DNA from: Quillaja saponaria | Lineage: Eukaryota; Streptophyta; Magnoliopsida; Fabales; Quillajaceae | Direction: 5' to 3' | Assembly: GCA_029379385.1 (NCBI GenBank) | Contig: CM055611.1 | Coordinates: 13,276,062 to 13,340,061, forward strand | Length of the DNA stretch: 64,000 nt | In this document: one piece after another, positions 24,906 to 35,989 of the stretch | How the letters are laid out: the number at the start of each line of letters is the position of its first letter | How positions within the stretch are numbered: position 1 is the first letter of the stretch | Translations under genes and position numbers: made by a program | The notes under the pieces: model-generated | The model's database searches: none | The model's input: only the letters and a program-made list of their open reading frames with translations | What the model was told of the DNA's origin: nothing

Positions 24906-26200
24906 ATGGATAAAAGTGGCATTCAAAGAGGAAGAAGTACAAATGGGGAGCGCTCTTCAAGTAGAAGAAGATTCTCATGGCCATATTAGGTGTTGATTTA
25001 TTTTTATAAATTGGAGAGAATGATAGAAAATAAAAAGCTTATCACATATGAATGCAAATATTGTCATCACAATTTTAATCTTAACCCCAAAACTTATGGA
25101 ATCTCTAATTTAGAAAATCACTTAAGAAAATGTTATCAATTTCCTAAGTATTTGTTGCCTAATTCAAGCAAATGAATTGTAGACTTGGAGAATGAAGAAT
25201 GAAGAATGAAGATTGAAGATTAGGAGTTGAGCTTGAACTTGAAGAATGTACTTAATTTCAATTTTTTTTTTTATTTTTTGTTAGTTTTTGTAAATTGTGT
25301 TGATTTGTGATAATGAATGATAATTAGTGTATTTTTTATTTATTTATGAAATCTGTTATATATAAATTCTAATTGGTGCAATTCATTTTTTATTTATTTA
25401 TATAAATTATGTTTGATTCAATTTTTTCAATTATTAGTACCATAGATGGCTAGTAATTATTTTATTGTTATTGAGATGTCTGATTCTGAGGATATGGAAA
25501 TTGTTGAAGTAAGTAATGAGAGTTCAAAGGCTATCACTAATGAAAATATAGAAAATAGTTAACCTACAAGTGTTGGTGCTGTTATTGATGCTGGTTCTAG
25601 TTTAAAGAAAGGGAAGAGGAAGAAACAAGACTCTTCTATTGCATAAAAACCAGCAAAGGCAACTATGGAAAGGAAGGTAAAAAATCAAATCAACACTTCT
25701 TGGGTGTGGCAATATTATAGACATGTTGAGGGTACTACTGGAATAAATTGTAGGTCAAGTTGTACCTTTTGTGGTACTACACATGCTATTGATACCAAGA
25801 ATAATGGAACTACTAATTTAGAGAATCATTTAAGGTATAAATGTAAGAAATTTCCTAAAAACCTTTTACTTTATTAAGTTCCTAATCAAACTGTCCTTAC
25901 TTTTGGCACAAATGTAAAATCTGAATTAGAGGATGATGGGGCTGCTAAACAGTTACAGTGAATGTTGTTAGTGATGAATACAATGAGAAAGTTCGTTTGC
26001 CTTAGCCAAGTATATTGTCATAGATGAATTGCCATTTAGGCATGTGGTAGGCAAAGGATTTAGGTTGTTTGCTGAGTATTTTATGTTATAAAATGGTTGT
26101 TCCTTCTAGATTCAAAATGCAACTTCAAGGATACTGTTGTTTGGCCACTAAGACGATGGGTGAATTACTTGGGATGGATTATCAAGCTGACATTGACCAA
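24906..26200 (+). pseudogene. hAT transposase remnant with two BED-finger segments
   Basis: The first part (24906-25175) reads MDKSGIQRGRSTNGERSSSR, a stop, then ITYECKYCHHNF with NLENHLRKCYQFPK, a BED-type zinc finger. The second part starts at an ATG at 25446 (MASNYFIVIEMSDSEDMEIV). It has a lysine-rich patch and a second finger: SWVWQYYRHVEG, SCTFCGTTHA, NNGTTNLENHLRYKCKKFPK. After a frameshift come AKYIVIDELPFRHVVGKGFR and PSRFKMQ, the same DELPF segment as the fragment at the left edge. Stops and frameshifts are frequent. Two fingers in a row may reflect two neighbouring insertions or a duplicated N-terminus. Confidence 0.78.
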
Positions 26201-27189
26201 TTGGTTACTAGGCAGTTGGAAAGGCATGGCTGACCGACTAGTCAATATTGATAACTGTGGTCGGTCGGTCTACCTTGCAGATTCGGCCTGGTTGGCTTGG
26301 AGGGGTGGTATGCTGAGTTAAGGTTTCGTATGAAAGTTAGGTGTAGATTAAACCGACCAGGTTGTGCTTGAGAGGTACTTATGGAGAGACCGGTCAATTA
26401 AAATAAGCTTAGGGTTCCTCTAGATGTAGCCAATTTGTCAAAGGGGACATGCCATGGGGTGTTTGGAGGCCATAGGCAAAGAAATTCTTTTAGGCGGTGG
26501 AAAGAGCATGTGTTCCTTGCAGGTGGTATTTACAAAAAACTTTCTTGGTCAATTTATAGGAGTGCTTCGTTGGGGTTGTGAATTAACTCAGTCGATAATG
26601 GAAGACTAACCGACAGCGGAGCAGGTGTGTGGGTACGAAAAAGTGAACGGCGGTTATTTGGTCACAGGTTTTTGATAGGAAGGTCAGTCAGGAGGAAACA
26701 ATATGGTGTGGTGCTAATTTATACAACCTCAAATTCCTATTCACTATATTCAAGCACACAAAGGATAAATGATAAAGTGAAGAAATTGTACCTATGAAAT
26801 GGGAGTGACAACTTGACAACTTGTAGGATTGTAAGGAACTGTAAATAGCCATTTTAAGTTTCCCTTTGTTGGTACAAAATTCTTGAAATGCAATTTTCAA
26901 CAATACAAGGCATGCTCTATGAACTGATTTTTTTGTGGGACTAATGATAATACCATATGTATCATAACCAATCGCCAGGCAACACGTGATTGTGCAGATA
27001 TAATGACTTACTAATTGTCAATCGACCATGTGGCACATCCCTATTAGACTATATATATTTTATATATTTTGGTACTATTCCCAAAAAGGTAGATATCAAC
27101 TTCATTTATTTTACATTTTTTAGAAATATTATTACTATAGATATCCTAGTCACCCATTTTCTTGTCTTATAAATCTACATGTACACTCG
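26201..27189. other. Unassigned block, partly less AT-rich
   Basis: 26200-26680 is visibly richer in G and C than its surroundings, with GACCGACTAGTC and GGTCGGTCGGTC words, and I do not recognise it. About 26980-27150 matches a block at 15470-15640. No coding likeness was found. Confidence 0.5.
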
Positions 27190-27816
27190 AAGAGTTGATT
27201 ATTGTATTGTCCCGTTAGCCCTATCAGATCAAAATTTAACAAACATGATCATACTGAGTAAAGACGTTTTCACATCTTGAAGAGTTAGTATCTCTCTACC
27301 ATACAACATTGAGTTGACAAAATTTTCATATAACGGAGGCAAAGAATATATAAGACCATAAGAGCCTGGTCTAAATCATCAGTTTTCATATCCATGTTTT
27401 CCATATCTTTGATAATTCTATTACACTTATCTAGATGATCCTATACTTACGTACCTTCTTTCATCTTGAGGGTATATAGTTGCTGCATCAAGTACAAGTG
27501 AGTTGTATTTGATTTCTTCAAATACAACTACCCCAGCCTATCCTATAAACCACCAACGGTTTTCTCATTTGGCTACCTCTCGAAGAACCTTATTTGACAG
27601 CGATAACATAATTTCACTGTGAGCCTTTTCTTCTATCTCCTGTTGCTCCGCGGTGGTCATGTCATCTGCGTATTCACCTTCTAAAGCTCTTATAGAACCT
27701 TCATGTTTCAATAACACTTGCATCTTGATCTTTCATAGTGAGAAATTATTCTGGCCATCAAAGGTTGCTATTTCGAATTTCATAGAAGCCATCTTGAAAT
27801 GATTAAACCCAACCTA

Positions 27817-27830
27817 GGGCTCTGATACCA
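27817..27830 (-). promoter_or_regulatory. Primer-binding site of the truncated Copia element
   Basis: The minus strand reads TGGTATCAGAGCCC, complementary to the 3' end of initiator methionine tRNA, three bases from the LTR. Confidence 0.85.
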
Positions 27831-27833
27831 GTT

Positions 27834-28114
27834 TGTTGAATAAAAGTGAGATAGGATGAAATCTAGAACTAAAAAACAAAAGTATAAATGAAAAAACACA
27901 AGATGTATCGAGATTCGGTTTAATCTAGTCTATGTCATCACTGTGGAGATCAAAATTCACTATTATGTTCTTGGAGAAAATACAAATATTTTGCTCAAAA
28001 AAAACATATTGAAACCTTAGAGTAACTGCTTTTATATATATGTTACAAGAAAGAAACAAATCCTAAAAATTTTCAAATAATTGAAGTGGGAGAAAAAATA
28101 ACTAACCTCTAACA
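27834..28114 (-). repeat. Copia 5' LTR (281 bp)
   Basis: In + orientation it begins TGTTGAATAAAAGTGAG and ends CTAACCTCTAACA. A related LTR fragment lies in intron 4 at about 50347-50595. Confidence 0.82.
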
Positions 28115-28302
28115 ATATAGCATAAACTCCTCCCATGCCAAGCAATTGAGTTAGAATTTCAAGAGAAGATGAAAATCATGAAAGGTTACCATAAGCCAGG
28201 AAATTGAATTGGAAGAAATTGCAAAGAAAGATAAGAAGTTTCAAAGAATAAGAAATTGAGAGTCGTATAAGTAGAGAAAGAAATGGAATGCAATGTGGGT
28301 AT

Positions 28303-29638
28303 TGTCACACCAGCACACGGAGGCATGACTAGCCAGAGGAATGAATAACCAAACCTCCATAACATTGACTTCAAATCAAAGAAATACACATGACCTTTGA
28401 TGAAACTAAAAGTTAAAAGAAAAGTTTTATAAAAGCATAAGTATATACAAATACTCATTTACTGAAATATATAGTAATTTAACTAAAAATTTTGGCAGAG
28501 ATTCCTTGTAAAGTGGAACATTCCTAAAATACAAACATAATATAACCCTGGTTACACACAACTAGATGACAATAATAAGAACATCATAACCACAATGAGC
28601 TCCATTCCATTTCTGTACGATAACAATTTAACTAGGTAACTATTACACTATTCATAACTTATGACTTAATGTCCTTATGTGAATGCAAAACTTCATCCTT
28701 GGGCCTCAAGTAAATGATCTCAGTCAAATACCTTATCACAACATTATTGACAAGTCTTATGTTAGTCAATGAAGTTTGATAAGATCTTGATACTAAAAAA
28801 ATGAACAATATCTAAATAAGTGAAGACTTTGAATAAACTCTCAAACAATTACTAGATGAAAATACTTTAACTCCAAAGAAAACAACTAATTTACTTGAAC
28901 AAAAGACTTTGAATTTACCACAACTTTGGTTATTCAACCAAAACAGAGTGGCAACTGAGATAGGGAGTATGGCTGCCATTTAAAATAGCTTGAAACCACC
29001 TTCAATTTGCTCCCATAAGCTGCAACAGAACTCTTTCCAAGTTCAGCCACAACTGGCTAGTCCAAGGAGGAAAGAAAGGCAACACAGTCACTACCAACTA
29101 GGCCTTACGATGGGTTGGTTGCTGATGCCACTACTACACAGCTGGAAGGAAGAGAGGAGTGCAAGGCTTGAACAAAACAACAAGGATAAAGAAAACCAAG
29201 CTAAATAGGGCTTAAACTTACCAAATAGAACTGCTATTCTTAGCTGGGAGGAAAGGAAGTTAAAGCTGCTACAACTTGGGAGAAGGAGCTAGATGAACAA
29301 CAAGTACAAAGGAACTGAACAAAACACCAAAACCCTACTAAGAAGAGATTGAAACTCTCGACCAAAAGGAAAGCAGGGGAGGATTCTAGAAATAAAAGAG
29401 TGAGCAGGCCAAAGAGGAAAAAAGGAAGGAAAAAGAAATAAGAATGAAAAGGAAAAAAAATTAAAAATTAAAAGAGATAAAGTCAAGGTCCACGTCAACT
29501 AAATTTGAAATAAATGTGTATATACTTTATGTATATATAAGTATAGTGTTTATTTATTTTATATACTTGTATTTATTTTTATAACTAAAAGTTATACAAA
29601 ATTGTTCTAAGTTCATGTTACAATATCAGGTTATGACA
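28303..29638 (-). repeat. Chromovirus 3' LTR (1,336 bp)
   Basis: In + orientation it begins TGTCACACCAGCACACGG and ends ATATCAGGTTATGACA. On the minus strand it directly follows the purine tract. Confidence 0.87.
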
Positions 29639-29653
29639 CCATCCCCCTTAAAA
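29639..29653 (-). promoter_or_regulatory. Polypurine tract of the chromovirus
   Basis: The minus strand reads TTTTAAGGGGGATGG immediately before the 3' LTR, where plus-strand priming occurs. Confidence 0.8.
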
Positions 29654-30770
29654 GAAATTCGTCTTGAATTTTCACAAAATAATTACGAATGTATTGTTTA
29701 CTTGAATCATTCAAAAAGATACAAATATTTTTACCTTATCGCATCTTAGGATTTCCAAGTGACTTCTTGTTCATTATGGTGTTGCTAGATAATTTTCATT
29801 GAAGGAATGATCTTTTATCAAAGTTTAAGGATTTGTCTATTAATAATTGCCACTGGTTGTTCCTCATACATCAGGTTCTTATCCACTTGTACTTATTGGA
29901 TCTACAAGACATGAGACTTATCCGAAAAATATTTCTGAAGTATAGACACATGAAAAATTGGATGTACCTTGTCCAAGTCCGATGATAATGCCAACCTATT
30001 TGCCACAGGTCCCACCTTATCCAAAATCTAGAAAGGTCCTATGAATCATGGACTCAACTTCCCTTTCTTGCCAAATCTCATTGTATCTTTGAAAGGCAAA
30101 ACTTTCAGGAATACATGATGACCCACTTTGAACTCTAACTCCCCCTACGATTATCGACATATGACTTCTGTCTACTTTGAGCCTTCTTCAATCTATCGTG
30201 GATAACTTGCACCTTCTTTACTGCATCTTGAACCAAGTCTTGTCCCAGTAACTTTTGCTCACCATTTTCAAGCCATCTAACCGGAGATATACATTTTCTT
30301 CTTTACAAAGCCTTAAATGGTGCCATCTGAATGCTGCTATGATAATTGTTATTGTAAGCAAATTCCATAAGTGGCAAATGCTGATCCCAACTCTTTTCAA
30401 AGTCTATCACACAAGCCCACAGCATATCCTCCAAAGTTTATATAGTTCTCTCAAATTCGCCATCAGTTTGAGGATGAAAAGATGTACTTAATAACATCTG
30501 AGTACCTAGAGCTTCTTGAAATATCTCTAGAAAAGCCATAGTGAATTAAGCGCCTTGTTTTAGATGATGGAAACAGGTACTTCGTGTAGTGAAACAATCT
30601 CATCTAAATATAACTTAGCATACTGATGCACTGAGTATGTAGTTTTCATCGGAAAGAAGTGTGTTGATTTCATTAATCGATCTATGATAATCCAACTTGA
30701 ATTAAAACCCCCAAAGGTCTTGGGAAATTGTTACAAAATAGAAACTTTTTCCTATTTTCACTTCAAAATG
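29654..30770 (-). pseudogene. Gypsy integrase with chromodomain-like tail, degraded
   Basis: The minus strand from about 30770 reads FPKTFGGFNSSWIIIDRLMK and STHFFPMKTTYSVHQYAKLY (integrase core). Later come KVGHHVFLKVLPFKDTMRFG, KVGPVANRLALSSDLDKVHP and FHVSILQKYF, the GPY/F-type integrase tail. Then YEEQPVAIINRQI is followed by a weak EVTWKS stretch where a chromodomain normally sits. The reading ends NYFVKIQDEFLLRG next to the purine tract. Many stops. This layout suggests the Tekay/Del branch of chromoviruses, which have long LTRs. Confidence 0.85.
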
Positions 30771-30799
30771 TTTAACCTTTGCAACGTTCGTGCGGGTTT

Positions 30800-31445
30800 T
30801 TGCAATCTGCCCCCACAAGCTACAACAGAACTCCCTCCAAGTTTAGCACAATTGGCTGGTCCAAGGAGGAAAGATAGGCAACATAGTCGCTGCTAAACAA
30901 GCCTCATGGTAGGTTGGTTGCTGATTCTATGGTGGCTACTACACAGCTACAAGGAAGAAAGGAATGCAAGGCTTGAACAAAACAACACGGAAAAATAAAA
31001 CCAAGCAAAACAAGGCTGAAACTTACAAAAAAAAAAAAAAAAACTGCTATTCTTGGCTGGGAGGAAAGGAAGTTAAAGCTGTTATAGTTTGGGAGAAGGA
31101 GTTGGATAAACAACAAGTACAAAGAAGCTGAATAAAACATTAAAACCCCACCAAGAAGAGAGTGAAACTCTCAGCCAAAAGAAAAGTATGGGGGATTCCA
31201 GAAGCAGAAGAGTGAGTTGGCCAAGGAGGAAAAAGGAAGGAAAAAGAAATAAGAAGGAAAAGGAAAAAAAAAAAAAAAAAAAAGATAAAGTCATGGTCCA
31301 AGTCAACTAAGCTTGAATAATTATGTATATACATTATGTATATATAGGTATAGTGTTTATTTATTTTATATACTTGTATTTATTTTTATAACCAAAAGTT
31401 ACACAAAATTGTTCTAAGTTCTTATTATGATACTAGGTTATGATA
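30800..31445 (-). repeat. Chromovirus 5' LTR, truncated
   Basis: Aligns with about 28990-29638 of the other LTR. Differences include A-run expansions at about 31027-31043 and 31266-31283. Only the part nearest the outer border remains. Confidence 0.85.
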
Positions 31446-31488
31446 GGTACAATAGTTGTATTAGGCGTGTGAGAGTTATTAGGAGATT

Positions 31489-31894
31489 TGTTATGTCTGG
31501 ATTTGACTAGGCTAAGGTGTCCTCCACGTGGCAATCTGACCTGCAATATGTGAAGAGGGCAAGTCTTCTGGACCTAGGAAAACTTCGATGCCAAAGTCAA
31601 TATAATTAGAGTAAATAAGCTAAAAAGTTATAAAGAGTATGAGTTATAGAGGAACAACCTGTTTTCTTTTGAGGTTTTGAGCCTCTTTATATAGGAGTTA
31701 TGTTAATCACAATATTTATGACGTCTGTTACAATAATAATGACGTTCGTTATATAATAATGAGCGATAATTACATATGTTATAAAACTAATAAGGTAATT
31801 ATGTTGTAATTTATGTGCTTTGTCAGTTCTGCATATATGCCTATTTGTGTCACGTGGCATATCATTATTGGATAGATATTTTTCTATGCTAACA
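31489..31894 (-). repeat. 3' LTR of the Tat-type element (406 bp)
   Basis: Paired with 35582-35984. TSD AGATT lies just outside at 31484-31488. Confidence 0.9.
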
Positions 31895-31907
31895 CTTGTC
31901 CCCGAAA
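31895..31907 (-). promoter_or_regulatory. Polypurine tract of the Tat-type element
   Basis: The minus strand reads TTTCGGGGACAAG directly before the 3' LTR. Confidence 0.65.
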
Positions 31908-32150
31908 AAACTAGTGCGTGTATTCACGAACTGAAATGTATCTATAGGGACTGATTTATTTTTGAATTCATTTGCAGACTTGAGTTTTTAGCTTGTTTTG
32001 TGTGCTATATTAGCTCAATTTGTCGAAGGTAGCTTTTAGCCTCATTCCTTTATTTTATTTTTAGGGTAGCTCTTCAGCTTGCCCTTCCATTTTGATGAAC
32101 TTTTAGATTGTTTTTTAAGGGTAGATCTTAGCTCGCCCCTTTCATTTGAT

Positions 32151-32904
32151 GAGCTCTTAGTTCATTGATTATTTTGAACTCTTGGCTCTTTGATTGATTT
32201 GAGCTCTTGGCTCCTTGATTGAGTTGAGCTCTTGGCTCTTTACTCTTTGATTGAGTTGAGCACTTGGCTCTTTGATTGCTTTGAGCTCTTGGCTCTTTTA
32301 TTGAATTGAGCTCTTGGCTCTTTGATTGCTTTGGGCTCTTGACTCTTTGATTGAGTTGAGCTCTTGGCTCTTTGATTGAGTTGAGCTCTTGGCTCCTTGA
32401 TTGAGTTGAGCTCATGGCTCCTTGATTGCTTTGAGCTATTGGCTCTTTGATTGAGTTGAGCTCTTGGCTCTTTGATTGAGTTAAGCTCTTGGTTCCTTGA
32501 TTGCTTTGAGCTCTTGACTCTTTTATTGAATTGAGCTCTTGGTTCTTTGATTGCTTTGGGCTCTTGGCTCATTGATTGAGTTGAGCTCTTGGCTCTTTGC
32601 TCTTTGATTGAGTTGAGCACTTGGCTCTTTAATTGCTTTGAGCTTTTGGCTCTTTAATTGAATTGAGCTATTGGCTCTTTCATTGAATTGAGCTCTTGGC
32701 TCTTTCATTGAATTGAGCTCTTGGCTCATTGATCAAGTTGAGCTCTTGGCTCATTGATTTGTTTTAAGCTCTTGGCTCTTTCATTGAATTGAGCTCTTGG
32801 ATTTTTGATTGTTTTGAGCTCTTGGCTCTTTGATTGTTTTGAGCTCTTGGCTCTTTAATAAGTTGAGCTCTTGGCTCTTTGATTACTTTGAGCTCTTGGC
32901 TCCA
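32151..32904. repeat. 25-bp minisatellite, about 30 copies
   Basis: The unit is built on GAGCTCTTGGCTC followed by TTTGATTG and a TTGA/TTTG spacer; most steps are 25 bases. On the minus strand it is almost free of stops in every frame. Because 25 is not a multiple of three, each frame cycles into a 25-residue super-repeat (KSQELNSIKEPRAQLNQRA type). The resulting open frames of 68-126 codons are by-products of the repeat, not evidence of a gene. Confidence 0.93.
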
Positions 32905-35570
32905 GTTGAGTGGAGAAGCTGGGCCTTGGGTAAGAGAGAGCCTTAACGGTTTGCATGAAGTATAATTTGAAATTTTCAGTGTCCCCAACTTGTGCTTTCA
33001 TAGTTTCAAATGACTGAGCAAGGGATTACAATAATCCATGCACGAGTGGATCATGTCATGTGGTTAGTCATGAGCACATGTATATTATATATTTTACCTT
33101 TGTTTCTACAATAAGATTGTTTTAGTAGGCCAAACTATTGACAATGACAGGTGAATCAAAATTACTACTGTTTAGCCTTATAAGCTAAACGTAGCTTCCA
33201 ATCATGCATAGAAGCCTAGGTAGGTAAAAAGGCTACCACTTTTGTTCTCCACTTCAAATATTTAATAAATATAGTCTAGGGAAGGAAGCATATATATGAC
33301 AAACATGGTTATTTAATAAAACTAACATGGTTAGTGTATGAATTTAAAATGATTACCTGCGAGCGAGTATGAATAATCATGACCAACATGGTTTCTTCCT
33401 TTTGAAGCCTTAGTTGGACCTTGAAAAATTGTCAAAAATGTTCATTTTGTGGGCTCATATTCAATTTAGGAATTCAAGGCCCGAGCTATGCCTTGTCTTC
33501 TTTTTCTTCATTTTCTCTTCAAAATAACTTGAGTTTATGGACCTTTGATTTCAACAATTGCGGATGAGAGTTTTTATTGCTACATTGGTCCCACTTTGTT
33601 CAAGCTGTAGTTTCCGGTCAAGTACTTGCCCTTAAAAACAAAAATATAAATATGGGTTATTAGTGCAACAACTAAATAGTAAATTAAGGACCAGTACACC
33701 TATCCTAGGACAAAAAGAAATAAGGGTCATGACCAAATTATAAACTAAATTTTGTTCTTTTAGAGAATCATATTGTCATGAACTATTCTTTTAGATGCAT
33801 CTCGAATTATCTCATAAAAAGTTAAAACAAGCTATTTAAGTAATAATAATTAGGATCATTTATTGGCTGTTCGAGATCAAAATTGGACTTAAGAAAGTTT
33901 ATGTCAATAGTCGACCAGAGGGTGCCATTATACTAGGATAGCATAAATGTATGAATTCTATGCAATTGTGAATGGGATATGCACACAAATTGCAATTATC
34001 AAAGTTAAATATCACTGTGCAAAGCTGCCCTTTCACAATCTCATGCTATAGATATGTTTCATAGAGTAAGTATTTGGTAGCAACGACTTGGGCATTTAAT
34101 ATTTGGATGAATATATTATTATAATAATAAGTGGACACCACGGCCTAATAACTTGAATGCGATACTTTAGACTAGGAGAGATGCATGAACAAGCAAGAGG
34201 TGCAATAACACACCAATAAAGTTTTGTATATATATCTTTGGTGTACTTGGTGATGGAACCAAATTTGGGTATATCTAGTGATAAGAGCTATTTATCACAG
34301 CAAGTTAAAAGCTACTTATCATAGTCAATCAATTTTTATTTTTAATTTATTAACATACTTGGTCGAGCCAACAGTGGCCTTTGACTTTGGAATTTTTCAA
34401 AGCTCATGAAAGAGTGTCCATAAATTTGTCTTGCTTATATTATTAAACCTATTTTTTGCTAACTGTGTGTAGGCATGCTAATAGTATAAATCAATAATGA
34501 ATTATAGAATTTAAGTCAGCATAAAATTCAACTTGTCAAATAATCATTGGACAAATAAATCAAATATTGTGAGAAATAGAAACCAACGTGAGATAGTGAA
34601 ATAAAAGTTATGTTTGTCCATATTCATATGATTGTGCTTTCTTTCCTCTTCAATGGGGAGTCTGGACCAAAATAGATTGACTAGTACTAAAGATATACTC
34701 TCCCTCAATCCTCCACACTAATTTATTATGCTCAGGTACCAACCATGTAGTAAATTTTGTATAATATTTTATATGCTTTGAACTTAAAAGTTTCTAAAAT
34801 TCACATGCAAGCATGTGATAAAATTTACATAAATAATATTGAATTGAAGTAAGCCATTATACAATAGTATTTCAAGATATATTTGATTTCTCTTTTATAA
34901 GAATTAAATCACATAATTAATTTAATATAAATACAAATTATTTTTCTTTGATTAGCATTTAATCAAATGTGCAGTTATAAAATTAGGCAATTAGAAAATT
35001 TAAAACGTAAGAACAAATAAGTAATTAAGCATTATAATGTGAATTGAATAGACAATTATGAAACACTTTTGGCAATCTGTCTATTAGAGAAATATATTTG
35101 AGGCAATCTGTCTCCTTCTTTTTAAGGACCTTTAAGTTGGGAATTCCCAAGGAATTAAGGTAAAATATAGTAATAAAACACTTTTGGCTTTTGTCTTTTC
35201 TTTGAATACAAACATGAGCTACATAAAGCTTTAAAATAAAACAGCTTGCTTTTGATCTATTTTTGTTATTTTAACGCACCTGGGACTAATTTCAAACTGA
35301 AGATATATAATTGGCAATTTGGCCAAGCACACCAATGGCTTGCAAAAGTGCTTGGGTGCTTGTTCGAGTGCTAATTACGGAGATCATATTGACATAATGA
35401 CGGGGAGAAATGTTACCAGTGTTGTAGAGGATACGATGGCCGATTGGGTCACCGAAGATTCTGAAAATTTGGCTGGGAGCTTACTGCTTTGCTTTTGTTC
35501 TTTGTTTTGTTTTGTTCTTCTTGGAGAATTTTGTGAATATCGGAAACCCAAATTATATTCGGTTTCCACA
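32905..35570. other. Interior of the Tat-type element without coding sequence
   Basis: I see no gag, protease, RT or integrase words in any frame. The 94-codon plus ORF at 35319 overlaps the leader and LTR and has no family likeness. Confidence 0.65.
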
Positions 35571-35581
35571 TACGACGCCAA
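35571..35581 (-). promoter_or_regulatory. Primer-binding site of the Tat-type element
   Basis: The minus strand reads TTGGCGTCGTA directly after the 5' LTR, close to the TTGGCGCCGT sites of plant Tat elements. Confidence 0.72.
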
Positions 35582-35984
35582 TGTTATGTCTGGATTTGAC
35601 TAGGCTAAGGTGTCCTCCACGTGGCAATTTGACCTGTAATATGTGAAGAGGGCAGTCCTCTGGACTTAGGAAAACTCCGATGCCAAAGTCAGTATAATCA
35701 GAATAAATAAGCTAAAAAGCTATAAAGAGTATGAGTTATAGAGAACAACTTACTTTCTTTTGAGGTTTTGAGCATCTTTATATAGGAGTTGTGTTAATCA
35801 CAATATTTATGATGTCCGTTACAATAATAATGACGTTCCTTATATAATAATGATCGATAATTACATATGTTATAAAACTAATAAGGTAATTATGTTGTAA
35901 TTTATGTGCTTTGTCAGTTATGCATATATGCTATTTGTGTCACGTGGCATATCATTATTGGATAAATATTTTTCTATGTTAACA
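35582..35984 (-). repeat. 5' LTR of the Tat-type element (403 bp)
   Basis: Paired with 31489-31894. TSD AGATT lies just outside at 35985-35989. Confidence 0.9.
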
Positions 35985-35989
35985 AGATT

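Larger units (their letters stand above)
27200..28114 (-). mobile_element. Truncated Copia element: 5' LTR, primer site and gag
   Basis: On the minus strand, an LTR (28114 to 27834, 281 bp) is followed three bases later by a primer-binding site and then a gag ORF. The gag begins near 27790 with MASMKFEIATFDGQNNFSL, a stop where Trp belongs, and KIKMQVLLKHEGSIRAL. It continues DMTTAEQQEIEEKAHSEIML and LYSLPPLYENFVNSMLYGRE. This is the UBN2-type gag of plant Copia elements. Sequence after about 27200 is lost, so pol and the 3' LTR are missing. Confidence 0.87.
28303..31445 (-). mobile_element. Internally deleted Gypsy chromovirus
   Basis: A full LTR (28303-29638), a purine tract, a degraded integrase/chromodomain (about 29654-30770, minus) and then a partial second LTR (about 30800-31445), both LTRs in the same orientation. 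The flanks GGTAT (28298-28302) and GGTAC (31446-31450) match in four of five bases, so these are the original outer borders. A deletion removed everything from within integrase back into the 5' LTR, including gag, protease and RT. The LTRs belong to the same family as solo LTR copies 1 to 3. Confidence 0.85.
31489..35984 (-). mobile_element. Non-autonomous Tat-type LTR element with an internal minisatellite
   Basis: 4,496 bp bounded by AGATT on both sides (31484-31488 and 35985-35989). LTRs of 406 and 403 bp begin TGTTATGTCTGGATTTGAC and end CTAACA or TTAACA. By eye they differ at about 21 of 403 aligned positions plus three single-base indels. The minus strand next to the right LTR has a TTGGCGTCGTA primer site of the Tat type; the other end has a purine tract. 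The interior encodes no gag or pol. It holds a leader, AT-rich filler (32990-35300) and about 30 copies of a 25-bp repeat near the 3' LTR, where Tat elements have a hypervariable untranslated region. Confidence 0.9.

Noticed and set aside
28990..31334. Assorted ORFs of 60 to 90 codons within the chromovirus LTRs
   Set aside because: The same windows in the paired LTR are shifted by indels, and purine-rich strands lack stops by composition.
32128..32988. Minus-strand ORFs of 68 to 126 codons with a Gln/Ser/Lys repeat, at first sight a repeat protein
   Set aside because: They arise from a 25-bp minisatellite that lacks stops in all frames, overlap each other in different frames, and sit in the untranslated part of an LTR element.
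35319..35603. Plus-strand 94-codon ORF
   Set aside because: Runs through the primer site into the LTR of a minus-strand element; no family likeness.
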